Assembly: GCA_022496805.1 (NCBI GenBank)
Contig: CM040100.1
Location: 18,009,009 to 18,073,008, forward strand
Length of the DNA: 64,000 nucleotides
Direction: 5' to 3'
Source: Pohlia nutans
Taxonomy: Eukaryota > Streptophyta > Bryopsida > Bryales > Mniaceae
Below are positions 35,041 through 47,698 of the stretch, one piece after another; position 1 is the stretch's first letter; the number at the start of each line of letters is the position of its first letter. Position numbers and translations under genes: made by a program. The notes under the pieces were generated by a model. It was not told the DNA's origin and made no database searches. It saw only the letters and a program-made list of their open reading frames with translations.

Positions 35041-35581
35041 ATGCAACTAGCACGTAAAGTAGTAACAAATCTACAAAAGGCGGTAAACTGGTCTGTGAAA
35101 CAGTCTGCTTTTGTGACTGTTGTAGAGATAAAAGAACCTGTATTGTTTACGAGGGACGTTGCAGCTGCTTTGCAAGAAGGGTGAGAAAGGAGGGTTTTGT
35201 TTAGGTTTTAGATTAGCATTCCCTGTCCCTACCAAATGCTCTACTAGATTTCAAAGTAAGGAATACAGAGTGTGGACTTAACTCGCATGGTGATTGTTCA
35301 TTTGCCTTACCCTTGAACATCAAATTCAATTGTGGTACCTAAATGTATGCTTGTTTTAGGCTAATAAGTGGTTGCTTTCCTCTTTTGGTCGCAGGGGTAG
35401 GTATCAAGTCCAAAAGGAAGGACTGGCAACCGCATTCAAGTATCTTGCTGAAGCAGATACACAACTATCTGGAAAAGCCCAGTTTCCGGGCCATGGAAAC
35501 TGCAAATCAAGAGCTGCGGACGGGGCCAAGTTTTTGATTCAATACCTGTTTGTGAGTTTGACACAGAAATTTGAGTTGTGA
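35041..35581 (+). CDS. Hypothetical two-exon small protein (108 aa)
   Basis: Exons 35041-35180 and 35395-35581 join through GAAGG|GTGAGA...TCGCAG|G in a consistent phase, giving an open frame that starts MQLARKVVTNLQKAVNWSVK and continues with GGRYQVQKEGLATAFKYL. I do not recognise a family. It starts only 8 bp after a TTAA element, so it may be part of a longer transcript, such as an extended mTERF 3' region, or the remnant of a gene whose 5' end was displaced. No signal peptide or membrane segment is evident. Confidence 0.3.
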
Positions 35582-37965
35582 GCTACCGCAAAGACCTAGA
35601 GGTTTTAACTTTTGCTTCTGCCAAGGGTTGTAAATGCGAAATGGAGCCATGGGTTGCAGAATGGTGGGGTCTGTTTGTCCAGTTGCTGCGTGTGTATACA
35701 AAGGATGTACAGTATTACGACATTCTCTGGTGTATTGTAAAATGATGTTTGATGTGTGGCAATGTGTCTACTCATGTTGGATAGACTGGCTGCGGCAGCA
35801 ACCTCTTACACAACTGTGAGTTTTAAAAGGTTTTATTAGTACATCCAGGTTGAGTATCTGGTTCATCCTACTCACCGTTTATTCTTTGGGTAGGTGCACC
35901 TCATTTGTTTATTGTACTAAAATGGATGCGGTGTGGCAGATGGTGTCAATCACTCTGTATATGACCCAGAACTTTCACCTATGTTCTGGGAGTGTCTCGG
36001 TTTCAGTCTGTGAATGTTTTTTTTTTGTGGAATCCCATCTCTTTTGACGCTAATTTTTTACTTTGTTATATTTTTTTACACATGAAGTTTCATTTGCAAC
36101 TTGACAGTACAAAGGCAACTAAGGTACTTTCCCCATTCCCATGGCTTTCAGCAACTGTGTGTTTTACTATTATTTGCTTGTTATCATTATTACAAATAAT
36201 GTTATTACAAAAGCAAAATTTACAGATCTTGTTCCCATTTTTTGAAGAGTCGAATGCACTCATAAGTTATGAATTTTTGAAGTTTTGCATTTAGATTTGC
36301 TTTGTCACCCATAGGAATGGAGAAGTCGTTGGAATGGGAAAACTACCTTTGTAGGAACCAAACTGAGCTTAGAGGCTAACCACCTTGGAGGAAAGGCAAT
36401 GAAGTGGAAGTATGTCATTGGTCTATTTGTAACCAAACATACGTATGGTTGTTCTAAATTTGACATGTCAAAGTGTATAATCGCATGTATACACAGTAAC
36501 AAGTATCATTTGCAGAGATTGGAATTTAATATTGGAGATTGCAATAATAATGAGTTCAAAGTGTACATAATTTATTGGAAATGCCCTATAAAAATGAAGT
36601 TCCAAAATAATGAACTGCTTAACCTGAAAATGACACTCTTCAATATTACCATTGTATGGTAACCGTCGAGTCTTCGGCATGAAAATGACACTCTTCAATA
36701 TTACCATTGTATGGTAACCGTCAAGTCTTCGGCAGGTTACATGATGTAACCTATGAATTGATGGATGAAATGTTTCTACAATAGGTGACCAAATGGATGA
36801 GCAGTAGTTGTAGCAGTGTACTTGGTGGAGGAAAAGTTGTATGGATGATGGATGGAGTCTGAAGGTGTTCATTGCGAATGGGTTACGGTTTATTGTTCAT
36901 TCAAATGACAAACGATTGCCTCCCTCTACAAATGCATTGTTACCTTGATTTGTCCTTATTGGCACTACCATTGGGAGCCATCTTCTATTGAAGGTTTGTC
37001 TTTGAAAGTTGCTTACTTTTTATTGTAAATTTAGTATTAAAACAAAATGGAAGTAGCACTTCCTCTTGATCTTCTTTCGGTGAAATAACCCAAAGAAAGA
37101 ACTGAGGAAAACCCTAAATCTATGTGTTCCAAAATAAAAAGTACATGGGAATATGTTTTTTGGTCATGTAATAAAACTTATTCTGCTCGCCTAGTGTGTT
37201 TGAACTTATATTGTCCAACGCTTTGTAAATTGGCTTGTGTGATTGATTTATATAACTGGAAGGTAGGGTTGGCAGTTCCTATCGAATGTTTAATTTTTTG
37301 CTGAATTGAAACAAATGTTTCATAATATTATACGGATAATCTCTTAAATTCTCTTTTTCACCATAGAAAAAATAATTTCTTTAAAAAATTTGGGCATCTT
37401 TTTTTATAATTATTATAATTTTTTTTTGCCAACTCTGCCTTCTAGGTATATAACATAATAGAGCAGTTCAGGATGTCCCCTATTGAAATTGAATCAAATG
37501 AGCATCTTTTAATGAGATCCAATTTTCACCTTTTATAACAAGTCGTACTACTGGTAGAAAGTAATTCTCTTTTCAAGAGAGGAGCTATGCCTAGAATTTC
37601 AATTCTTCCATTTTTGTAGGTCCCCATGGTAATTCACTTGTTGAAAGTTAACATTGCCCGTGCTCACATCCATGCTCATGAAGACAATGACCTTCAATGT
37701 AGATACCTTGCCAATTATAGAAAAGGGAACTTCATGAAGTGCTCTATTAGACCCAATCACCGAAAGCCACGTTCAATACATCGAACCACTCTGAAGTCGC
37801 CACGTAGCGATTCGGCCACCCAGATTCGGGCGCCGTGAGCAGTTTGCCTTTTTCTTCCAAACTTTTACTTTTTGGGCTCACTTTAGAAGCAGATGGTTGC
37901 TTTTTGAAGGTCCAGTGAAGAGGATAGAGTCTCGCATTGTCATTCAATCCTTGACAGCAGCAGCT
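35582..37965. other. Intergenic; Z-ISO promoter region at right end
   Basis: 36625-36734 is an exact-length tandem duplication. The remainder has no convincing gene. 37780-37965 is less AT-rich and probably contains the Z-ISO promoter and leader; no clear TATA box. Confidence 0.4.
36625..36734. repeat. 55-bp tandem duplication
   Basis: Copies 36625-36679 and 36680-36734 differ at only one or two bases (TCGAGTC versus TCAAGTC). Recent duplication in non-coding DNA. Confidence 0.9.
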
Positions 37966-40900
37966 ATGGCGGCCTGCACCGGCGCTGCAGTCCGAGCTCT
38001 GCTCGCAGCTCATCCTCCAGGCACGCGAGCAAACTCCTCTTTGCAGTGCAGCTTTTCTGCGGTGAGTTCTCACCGCTTTGCTCACTTTTGAATGCGAATT
38101 CCAAGTGATACTCCCATTTTCCGAGCTCTAGTGGCCATGTTCTTTGCAAGCACTCGGCGCGAGGGTGTGTTTTCAGGGCTTCGGGTTTGAAACCGCAGAG
38201 ACAATGTCTTGAAAAGATTCCTCAGCTTCTACAGTAGAAGCCCTGAGTTAGGTCAGAATTTTGCTTCGAAGGGTGGAGCCTCGAACCGCAGTCCGGGGAG
38301 AAATTTTATTTTAACCATCTAGGATCCTACATTTTCTTGGACCAACAGGATTTCTGGAGCATTATCTCGGCTAGGCCTTAAGAGAACACGGAATATCAGT
38401 TTTTTTTCCTAAGATTTTGAACTTGATTAGGCAATTCTGAATTTCAACCGGCTCATCTGTAACTAACTAAAGGTCGGTTCTCCCCGGACATTGCCTCGAA
38501 CTACAGTAGGATTTAAGGCTCTAGAGCTGAAAGATAACACAATTCCGGTCAATAAGCAGGATTAAGAGTTATTGATAATTTTTGATGGTAGTTTAAGGCT
38601 CTTATATTTAAGGGGATAGGTTTCTAGGGTTTCAGGCTTGAGACGGTGCGTAAGTAATCCCCTGGAAAAAATTAGAAGACGCCTCGGCTTCTACAGTAGA
38701 AGTCCTTAGAGGTTAGGTCAGCATTTTGCTTCAAAGGGTGTGCAATTGCTGAGCCTCTAACCAAAATAGGATGGAAGGACCTAGAGCTGAACGACAACAA
38801 TAATCAGGATGAACACTTGTTGATAAATTCTGTAGCTGAGCGAAGGTATTTTAAGGTTCTCATTTTCAAAGAGTTTCAGAGTAGGTCTTTGAGTATGTGT
38901 GTTGCAAGTCGCATGGTTCATAATTTTTTTAAAGCACTTTCTTTTCACTTCTTTATTTTCTTTCTGTTTCGACCATCACATGTAATGTCCTTCATTGATA
39001 AGATTTGGCCTCATCTGAATTATACTCCCTCCGTTTCATAATACCCTCCGTTTCATAATAAGAGTCCAAAACCACATATTTTTTTGCGTCAATTTAAGAG
39101 TCCACATTCATTGTGTTGCCTTCCTACATTGATTCCTACTCATTCATTGTGACTCCTACTCATTCATTGTGTTGCCTTCCTACATTGCCTTCCTACATTG
39201 ACTTCCTACATTTTTCATCCCTTTCCATCGAGACACACGGTTCAAAAAGTTGCCATTGTGTTTTCATCCCTTTCAACAGGGCCCGCAACAGGGCTCTATT
39301 TCCATCTTAAATCTCAATTTTTTCTGCAAAGTGGACTCTTACTATGAAACGGAGGGAGTATTTTATATGATATGATCGATGGTCATTCTAAAACCATGAA
39401 ATAAGGAGTTGAGGAAGTATTTAAGTCTAATGCGTGATGAGTCTTGAATTACACGTGATTTCTCAGTATTTACTTTTTTCTATATTGTGTATATGCAGGT
39501 CACAAAAGCTTTTTTGTTAAAATCCAGTTCTAATTTGAGAGACCACAATCATCTGCACAGCAGTGTCTATTTCAGTAGAAGATGCAGGGCGGAGGCGCAG
39601 CCTGAGGTGAATAGTCCGACTGCCCAACCCAACTCCGTGTCATCACCGAAATTCGTGAACTCCGTTGTAGAAGGACCACCGGATTCAGAGCATGGGAATG
39701 TGCTCGTGGGTGAGGACGCGGCTGTTTTCGACGTGGAAGCACAAAAGACGTCGTCATGGATCTACTTCACTTTGGTTCTTGGAGTTGTCATGGCGGTTCT
39801 GTATTATATATGGCTTGATCCAAACACTGGCTACGGGGGAGCTTTTATTGATGCCCTCTCCTCTCTTTCCAGTAACCATGAGGTGAGCTAGGCTACCGGT
39901 TGAATCACAAACTGGCCTTTCTTTGATGTTTCCGTTAACCCCTAAGCGTCCACTGTGTATTTTCTGTAGTGTAGGAAAATTGGACCCCCTGCTGCAAATC
40001 ATCTGTTTGTGTGAAAATGATTTTAAGTTTGACACAATCGACACTGTTGTTCTTGTAGTATAGAACAAGAGTTTTAAAACGATGTATTGCAATCAGAAAA
40101 CCGAGGTAAAATGAGAAAATGCCACCGTTGCAAAGTTCAGTCATGCAGATGGCCATATTGGGCGTTTTAGACGCTCGGGGGTTGAGTTTCTTCTTCTTTT
40201 GATCATTTCTTCTTACAGGAGAGGGTCACAACGTTATCTCAGCTTAGGCCTTGAACGAACATTGATGGTTCTTAGTCATAAACACGCACGCTTTTGCAGT
40301 TGAAGCACTTGTACTCTGAAAACCGTTAGAACTGTCAATCCATGTTCTCAGAATGCTTGGAAAATTAGTCGTGCGTTGTTGGACGGGATTTGGGGCGCTG
40401 AGTTTTCTTAACGTAGCTGACCATTTGTATATTTGATAACGGCGTTTTCGTTGAATGCAGGTCGTGATGTTAGCCATTCTAGTTGTTTTTGCTCTAGTAC
40501 ACAGTGGTTTGGCTGGTCTGCGTGCGCAAGGCGAGAAGCTGGTGGGTGAACGAGCATACAGAGTCCTTTTTGCAGGAATTTCACTGCCCTTGGCAGTTTC
40601 TGCTGTGGTATGGCTCAGACTCGCTTGTCCTGTTTTGTGCAGAGTTAAACTGCATTTTCAGCTAAATGTCTAGTCTGCAGTTACACTGATGTTTGTGCAC
40701 ACTGAAATAGCCAGCTCTCTGCGAATATTTAAGTTGTAAAGTATAGTATCTTCAATCTTTACCTGTATTATCATGGTGTAACACTCTCACCACATCGTGT
40801 GCTTGTATTGGTCAGGTCTACTTCATCAACCATCGATACGATGGTGTGCAGCTCTGGCAAGTTCGAACCATTCCTGGTGTTCACGAAGCGGTCTGGGTAC

Positions 40901-41941
40901 TCTCCTTCATCTCCTTCTTGTTTCTGTATCCGTCGACTTTCAACCTTTTGGAAGTTGCAGCAGTGGACAAACCAAAAGTTCACATGTGGGAGACTGGTAT
41001 CATGCGTATTACCAGACACCCTCAAGTAAGTTGCGTCCATTTCCAATTTGTTATTTTCACTCCTTTCAGCATTCAGCTATTCGATCATGTGCCTAAGTGT
41101 CTCAAACTACTTCCCTCACGTTAACCCCTAAAGTGTCCAATGTAAAAATAGAAAGCACACTTCGGAAGCTATTACTCGATTATAGAACGTATATCTATCG
41201 TTCAAAGATGACATGATTTCTTTTTCTATTGCTTTATTGTACTATCTTCCTAAATGATTTACTGCAACTCCTATAGTGGCCACTTTTGGTCATCAGGTGT
41301 AACCCTCAAAAGTCCAAGGATTCATGACATTCAATCGATCAGTATTTTTCAGATGGGACCAAATTTTATGTCGTCAAAATCAGTGAAGATCATTGCATGT
41401 GTTGGTCCGAAAATTAAAATTAAAAATTAAACAAAAGCAACTCCACATAGGACCTACTCAAAAATGATTCAAAAAGGCCGAATTTGGGCTTCTTGGTCCT
41501 TTAGGGGTTAAAATGAACATGAACTCTTGTTTTAACAACCTTCACCTGAATGAGGTTATGATTGTCTGTTTGGGTGAACTAAGCTGATGAAACGGTTCAT
41601 GGCAGATGGTGGGGCAGTTTATCTGGTGCCTGGCGCACACCGTGTGGATAGGAAACTCCTTCACGTTGACAACATCGTTGGGGTTACTAGCTCATCACTT
41701 GTTTGGTGTTTGGCATGGAGACAAACGCTTGGCAGACAAATATGGGGATGCCTTCGAGCGAGTAAAGGAGCGGACGAGTGTCATTCCCTTTGCGGCTATT
41801 TTAGACGGCCGTCAGAAGTTGCCTGACGATTATTACAAGGAGTTTCTCAGGGTACCATATTACGTCATAGTGGTGTTTACACTTGGTGCTTATTTCTCTC
41901 ATCCTTTGATGCAGATGGGTAGCCATATCCTCCACTGGTAG
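37966..41941 (+). CDS. Z-ISO: 15-cis-zeta-carotene isomerase (Z-ISO), 5 exons
   Basis: Z-ISO converts the 15-cis bond of tri-cis-zeta-carotene to trans in the plastid, between phytoene desaturase and zeta-carotene desaturase. Exons 37966-38061, 39499-39882, 40461-40607, 40816-41025 and 41606-41941 all join in phase 0 with GT-AG introns and give 390 aa, near the usual plant length. The first ~110 residues are Ser/Arg-rich, as expected of a chloroplast transit peptide. The NnrU/Z-ISO integral-membrane core follows: [10 protein letters not shown] (His174), [14 protein letters not shown] (His277), [35 protein letters not shown], and the ending [13 protein letters not shown]. The family binds heme b through conserved His residues; His174 and His277 are the natural candidates here. 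Introns carry TTAA and Stowaway elements, but the reading frame is intact. Confidence 0.95.
38180..38890. repeat. Tandem duplication within Z-ISO intron 1
   Basis: The block from about 38180 to 38600 recurs, shortened and diverged, at about 38620-38890. Shared pieces are CAGGGCTTCGGG/GGTTTCAGGC, CTTCTACAGTAGAAG (a palindrome), GTTAGGTCAG, TTTTGCTTC(A/G)AAGGGTG and CTAGAGCTGAA. It lies within the intron and does not affect coding. Confidence 0.55.
39025..39358. mobile_element. Stowaway MITE in Z-ISO intron 1
   Basis: Ends CTCCCTCCGTTTCATAAT and ATGAAACGGAGGGAG are flanked by TA on both sides, the Tc1/mariner-type Stowaway signature. The left end is partly duplicated (39025-39060). Second copy at 48095-48319. 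Confidence 0.85.
39935..40185. mobile_element. TTAA element in Z-ISO intron 2 (251 bp)
   Basis: Left edge TTAACCCCTAAGCGTCC. The right edge GACGCTCGGGGGTTGA has TTAA mutated to TTGA. A stem of ATGGCC with GGGCGT (one mismatch, one wobble) and a 5-nt loop lies at 40149-40165, 20 nt from the right edge. Confidence 0.65.
41121..41302. mobile_element. Probable small TTAA element, Z-ISO intron 4
   Basis: Starts TTAACCCCTAAAGTGTCC. The right boundary is inferred at the mutated GTAA (41299-41302) where the next element begins. The right end is not clear. Confidence 0.4.
41299..41511. mobile_element. TTAA element, Z-ISO intron 4
   Basis: Starts GTAACCCTCAAAAGTCC and ends CCTTTAGGGGTTAA. It matches the outer parts of 34427-35033 and 20133-20625. 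A 5-bp stem (AGGCC/GGCTT) is 20 nt from the right edge. Confidence 0.6.
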
Positions 41942-44296
41942 CCAGCTCCAGTTGTACATGTAACAAGTAAGGTACATAACCCATTCCCATGGCTTTGAGC
42001 TGATTTGAGTGGATTTCTTTTGTAACAAATTTTTGCATCTTGTCCCGATTTCTTGAGAAGATTTCAATGCAGTAAAATATGTATTATTTGGATACCACAT
42101 GAATTGTTGGAGTTTGAAGCAGTAAGGTCCCAATTGCAAGCCTAAACTTCCCTTGAACCATAAGTATTGCCTTCCCTCTTCAACCAACAGGAAGAGGACC
42201 CCACAGGAATGTCAACCACTGAGTGTGGTAAATGCTTTCCACCAATGACATACCTCCATTCTAACTTGAATTTTTTTCTAAACCAGCAGATTCTTGTTAA
42301 AATAGTCCAGAGTTCAAATTTCAGATATGACTTGCAAAACCTTTTCTAAGGTGATGGCTCTCATGTAATATCTGCCAATATGCTTAGCTGAAGCTAGACT
42401 GGCTCCTTTCTTGGATACCAGCTGGTTCTATTTTTGTTGGCAGGTTGTGAACTTCCCAAGGGAATGAGACATTATATGCTTTGGCCAAAGTGAAGTACTT
42501 CAAAAGTTGCGCTAGCGTATTTCGAGTGATGCATACCAAGCATAACTTCATTCACACAAATGACAAATCATAAGTTGGAGCTTAAGCCACTGTATGCAGC
42601 TGAAACTGTTGTAAGTCATATCTTGACCATCAAGTGTTGCAATTTCTTTAGTTTTTAACATAGGATAAGACACTATGTCATGACCTCACCAATGTAAGGC
42701 ATCTGATACTCAGGATTACACTCTTGCATTGGTGAAGCCATTTGATGGAGTGGCTTACCCTACTCATTACAACTGCGTGCACAAGTCCTTCCCAGCCTAA
42801 TCAAGAGGTTGGTCATTCTCTCCTCTTGAAATACAAACAAGATAAAATTAAATCATTGATACAGTGACCACTTACTGTCCATGCATTTAAGCAGTTTGTG
42901 GGTAAAGGTTTCAATCCACCATACATTGATTCTGAGAGGAAGTAATTTTCTATGTTGACCAAAATTTGAATGAGACTGGTTATGTTATTGGCAAGTATAC
43001 TTGCAGCAGATCACATGGACATTGATAGCATTGAAGCGAAGTGGTCTCCTTGTCGCAAAGTCTGATCAGGAAGGGCTGATTTCTTGTGACGTTGAGTACA
43101 CAGTCCTTTGAGATAATGCTTGGATAGTTACATCTATTGCCCCCCATGTGCAAGTTTTTACATGTAAATGTCACTGAAAATAGTATGAATGGCAGGGGAT
43201 TCATTGAAATCCAGGAACTGAAGGTTATCAATACCATAGGTGGAGGGCAGGGTTGGTGCCAGATGTTTAATTGTTTAACTTTTCGTAAGCTCTTCTACAG
43301 ATTTTCCTCCATTTCACCCTTTGGGGTTTTACACACCGCTTGTTTACAGTATGAGGGAGGTGGGAAATTGGTCAATAGAACTTCAGCAAGACAAGTATAA
43401 GCTACCTTATCGACAATGTGTAGAATCTACTAGTATTTTGAAGAAACCACATTTGAGGTTCTATTTTTGTGGTTTTGCATCAATATTATATTATGCTTAG
43501 AGATTACTTGAATACACAATATAGAAAACAAGCATTTCAGTGTGCATTTTTGAACCTAAAACTTGTAATTAAACATTGTACCAACTAATAATATAAATAA
43601 AAAGTGGTTCTTGGGTATTAAGGAATAGTGTTAAAGTGTGATGTCTAAAGTCATTATATAACATTCAGTAGCTTTTATGTGCTCTGCCTTTCCCTCATGC
43701 GCTCTACTCATCATTTTGGGATGCCAAGTGTCTAATTAGCTACTAATGAAGGTCTTGTTGGGTGAAGAATATGTTGTACATTCTCTTGTGGTGCCACGTA
43801 GAGCCACTACAAGCTATTGACTGTTATGTACCGTATTGGCACTAGCTTGGTGCCAATAGTGACCTTGAGCACCATACTTTTGCACTATTGTTGAAGGCTG
43901 GTCCATACTATCGTGGCCATTTGGTGGACAACTTTGCTTAAAATTGGCCATCTCAGTGCCCAAAGAACATCCTTTTTCCCAGTGCAAAGAGTAATTTTGT
44001 GTGGTAGTTCAAATGAGAGAAAACATATTTCTCTTAGTTATTTTAGGAGGCAATAGAGTTAGCCGAAAAGTCAGCCCAAAGAGGAAAGTTTTAGCAAACT
44101 TGTGTTAAATTCCTCTTTAACTCATATTGAAATATAAAGAGACCAAAAACTAGTTTATGACGAGTTGGGAGACAATCTAAAACAAGGCACTGTCATTATT
44201 CTCCATACCTTGCCATGGCTCCCACACCTTCTACCAAAGTTCCATACCAAATCTATGACACGATACTATTCAACTCAAGTATAGTTCATAGAGAAG
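41942..44296. other. Z-ISO 3' region and intergenic DNA
   Basis: No further gene is supported. The short ORFs here overlap, lack splice partners and show no recognisable domain. Confidence 0.45.
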
Positions 44297-44299
44297 TTA

Positions 44300-44437
44300 G
44301 GGCCTCTTTACACTAGAGGCGAGAAGCCGTGAGGAGAGAAATTTCAGCCAATGGGAGGCCTAGAAACCGAGAAGACCAATTTCTCATTGGCTGAAATTTC
44401 TCTCCTCACGGCTTCTCGCCTTAGTGTAAAGAGGCCC
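44300..44437. mobile_element. PIF/Harbinger-like MITE, near-perfect hairpin
   Basis: Arms of about 54 bp (starting GGGCCTCTTTACACTA, ending TAGTGTAAAGAGGCCC) are almost perfectly complementary around a ~30-bp spacer. TTA flanks both sides (44297-44299, 44438-44440). A transcript would form a long stable hairpin. Confidence 0.85.
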
Positions 44438-44907
44438 TTAGAAGTAAAGCAAAAAGGGAAATTACATGTATTTCTTTTCGGTTAACTCTAATGAGAATCA
44501 AGTCTTGTTATAAAGAATTTATTGTTAGCAAAAGCAATTAACACCATAGCCATTCACCATGCCATGTCAATCTTCCTACATAAAATAAAAACAAAAAATA
44601 ACCAACCATTACCGCTTAACCTTTATCTACCTTGGAATAATAATATAATCTTTTAAAATACTAGTCACGTATCAATTAACTTCTAAGCGTCCCTAGCTTT
44701 TTTGGGCTTAAAAACATCATTGATTTTGAAGTGTTATAGGTTTAAAAGTAAGTGAGGTATAAAAATCTCAACTATACTCTCTTATAGTATACATGTTGTA
44801 GATGACGTGGATCACATTTGGAGCCATTTGGCCATATAGACTGCAAGATCATAATGATTTAGTGTTGAAAAAGGAAGCTAAAATTTTCCTAGCAACACAT
44901 CTATACA

Positions 44908-45493
44908 TTAATCCCTAAATGCCCACATCCCTCTCCAGATTCGGTAGATTTGCAACGATGCATTACAAAATGCAACCAAGAGGGATATTTTGAACTTGAT
45001 GTATGACTAAATGTTGTACATTATGAATTTTAGATTCTATCCATGCGGTTAGATCTATGATTGCTATCACCAATATTTTGTATAAATTTTGAAACTTAAA
45101 ATTCAAAATTATTTTGTAATTCGATTACGAACAAGATATTGACAATCCGTAGATGAAATTTGTTGTGATGGGTTGAAATGTAATACTCTAAGTGTTATGA
45201 TTTTTGGAGATTTTTTGGTTCTTTGATTCTATGAGTTGACTTTCTCAAGAGCACTTTTGAACTATTTTGAACTAAGATTTTAGAATTTTTTGGTGAATCG
45301 ATGCAAAATGAAATGAGGCATAAAAATTTCACAAATCGTCCCCTTTCTAATCAAATAACACATGCATGAAGCTAACTTCCCGTAAAACCTATAGTAAAAA
45401 TTCCACAGTACAAGAAGTGCATGACGGATGAGAAAAATTAGATGAAATTTTCACATCATCCAAAAAACGAACGCCTTGGCAGCTAAGGGTTAA
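44908..45493. mobile_element. TTAA MITE, diverged 577-bp family member
   Basis: Edges TTAATCCCTAAATGCCC and GGCAGCTAAGGGTTAA. Same orientation as the copy at 13752. The hairpin position (45457-45473) has decayed to CATCCA/CGAACG. Confidence 0.75.
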
Positions 45494-47284
45494 GATAGGT
45501 TGTTTGTTTTGTTACGTTAAGATCTTCCCAACCGTACATCCCCTAGTCGCAATATTGGTACTTTCGGGTGCACAGAGTTCGTTTCATCGCATTTGGAATG
45601 TAAAAGTTATAGATTTTCAATCGAATTTTGTCACCATAAATTGAATTAAATTGTGGATATATATTATTCTAAAATGAAAAAGAAAAATAAGAGCATGGGA
45701 AACACGGGAATGAAAGGGTACATAAGGACATGGGGAATACGGGGAGCATAAGGAGCATGGGGGACATGTGGAACACAGGGAACATTTAGGCCAATGGCAC
45801 AGGGCCACACTAGTTAGAGGTGAAATTCAATTTCCAAACCTACTCAAATGAAATAACCATTAACTATAAAGTGGTTCAAAATCATCATATAAACACACTG
45901 GTACAATTCTTTTTAATAAATATCTTTGATGTGTCCAAAAATGGCTTTGAAATGTCAAGAAGGAACCTTAAACATGACCCATTAGACCCAAAAAGCAAAA
46001 AGTGTCCAAAATAGACATATGCATTAAAATGATTTCCAAACATTTAGAGCAACTTGGATTGACATGATTTTTATTTTTTTTATGATAACTAGACTTCAAG
46101 GGGAATTTAACCCAATAATGTTTATTGCAAACGAACATTGGATGAAGGAGAAACAAGCCCCCTAAGTTGCAACCATCAAAATGCACTTTATTGAACCAAA
46201 ATTAAGACCCATGCACTAAAATGATTCCCCAAAATTCATTTGATCTTAAATTGATCTGAAATGTTTATCACACAAACTGAACATTGAGACGCAGGTCTTT
46301 GGAAAGTTTCATTGGAATTAAACACTTTATGCAAAAGTTACAGTTCTTCGAAGGTAAAAGCAACCCAAAAACGTCCAAAATATGGACGTCGGGACAGTTA
46401 AGGGTTAATTAATCCAAGTATCTTTTTCAAGGTCTCTTAAAAACTATTGTTCCTAATCTCTATAGTGTCTAACCTCAAAGAGGGGGGACTAGTCCAACAC
46501 CACTAATCCTTTGTCATGTGGACATTGTATCAAGAGAGGGTCAAATAGACACTTTATTCACGTCAGCCTCGATAGAGGATTGGAATTCTTCTCCTTAATC
46601 AAAAACATGTTTTTTTAGGTAACACAGCATATGTTAGAGCATTTCCACTAGCACTTTGGATACCGCTCTAGCTATGGAAAAATGAATGAGACTGGGTTGG
46701 TGAACAATTTATTTGGCCCGTGATACTGGATAATCCACTAAAAATCAGGGCCCTCAAAATCACTCTTGCTGGTGTATCTCCTCTTCTTCATTGCATATCA
46801 TAATTGCACAATCCATGCGTGGTGACTTGTGAGTGGCTCACTTACTATTTTCAAGAGTCTAATTCAGTGATGTTGGTGGGGGAACTACATGGTGAGGTCT
46901 AACTTTTTGGATGACCTTCAAAGTGCAATCCAGAGTGCTAGTGGAGATGCTCTTACAAAAGAACCATTGTGTGGCACTTATTCCAACATAGTGGAATATG
47001 AGTGGTCCAATTTTATTTTTTTAAACCCTGATCAAAAGCTTCCCGTTGGCATACATCCATCATTTTTGAAACACAGCATTCAAAAAGGATGCATTTATTC
47101 AGGTGGATAGGAAATAACTGAATGATGAGGACATTGACGATGGGTATGATAAAATCCTATTGTCTGCACGCCATCATTTTTAATTTTTTAATTTTTCTTT
47201 TTCCTGTGAAGGCTTCAGTTTGTCCCATACTGTGGCCTGTCAGCTTTCAATCCATGAAAAACTCCAGCACCGTACCCACATAGC
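45494..47284. other. Repeat remnants, no gene seen
   Basis: A TTAA-element right end with a perfect hairpin is present at 46372-46408. Its left end is not clear (a TTAACCC at about 46105 is a weak candidate). 45680-45790 holds short GGGA(A/C)ACA(T/C)GGG-like repeats. Confidence 0.45.
46372..46408. mobile_element. Right end of a TTAA element with hairpin
   Basis: The hairpin CGTCCA, AAATA, TGGACG at 46372-46388 is followed after 16 nt by the terminal TTAA (46405-46408, GTTAAGGGTTAA). The spacing is identical to complete elements elsewhere in the window. Confidence 0.65.
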
Positions 47285-47329
47285 AGGTTTGTGGCTTTTT
47301 TATTTTTAAATTTTTAAATTTTTTTAATA

Positions 47330-47698
47330 TATTTTTTGAAACAAATGGATGTTCTATTTTCATTGCACAACAACAGATTACAAACATCACACTGTGAACT
47401 AAGTGAGCACGTTTCAGTGCTCCCTGCAGGTGATTTTTTTTGGAATTTTCTTCCTGCAATATATTCAATGCTCCTAATCATTTTCAACTAAGAGCGACAT
47501 CCCTACTGTAAACATGTGGCCCTTGAGCAATCTCCATCACGCACAAGGTTCCTATCAAGCAAGGAGGTATTAGCCCTCACGACGTGCATTCGATCAAAAT
47601 CGAACCGCCGCCCTCGTTGGTGCTAATGCGCACACCTAAGAGGAGCACACCTCCAACTGTCACCTAGGTAGTTTAAAGTCATTTCGAACCAATATGAT
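47330..47698 (-). mobile_element. SINE-like repeat, copy 2 (uninterrupted)
   Basis: Homologous to 31360-31702 plus 32128-32145. It carries a single TTAA at 47671-47674 where copy 1 has a 429-bp insertion. The B-box-like segment GGTTCGATTTTGATCGAATG is at 47587-47606 on the - strand. The A-rich tail is towards 47285. Confidence 0.55.
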
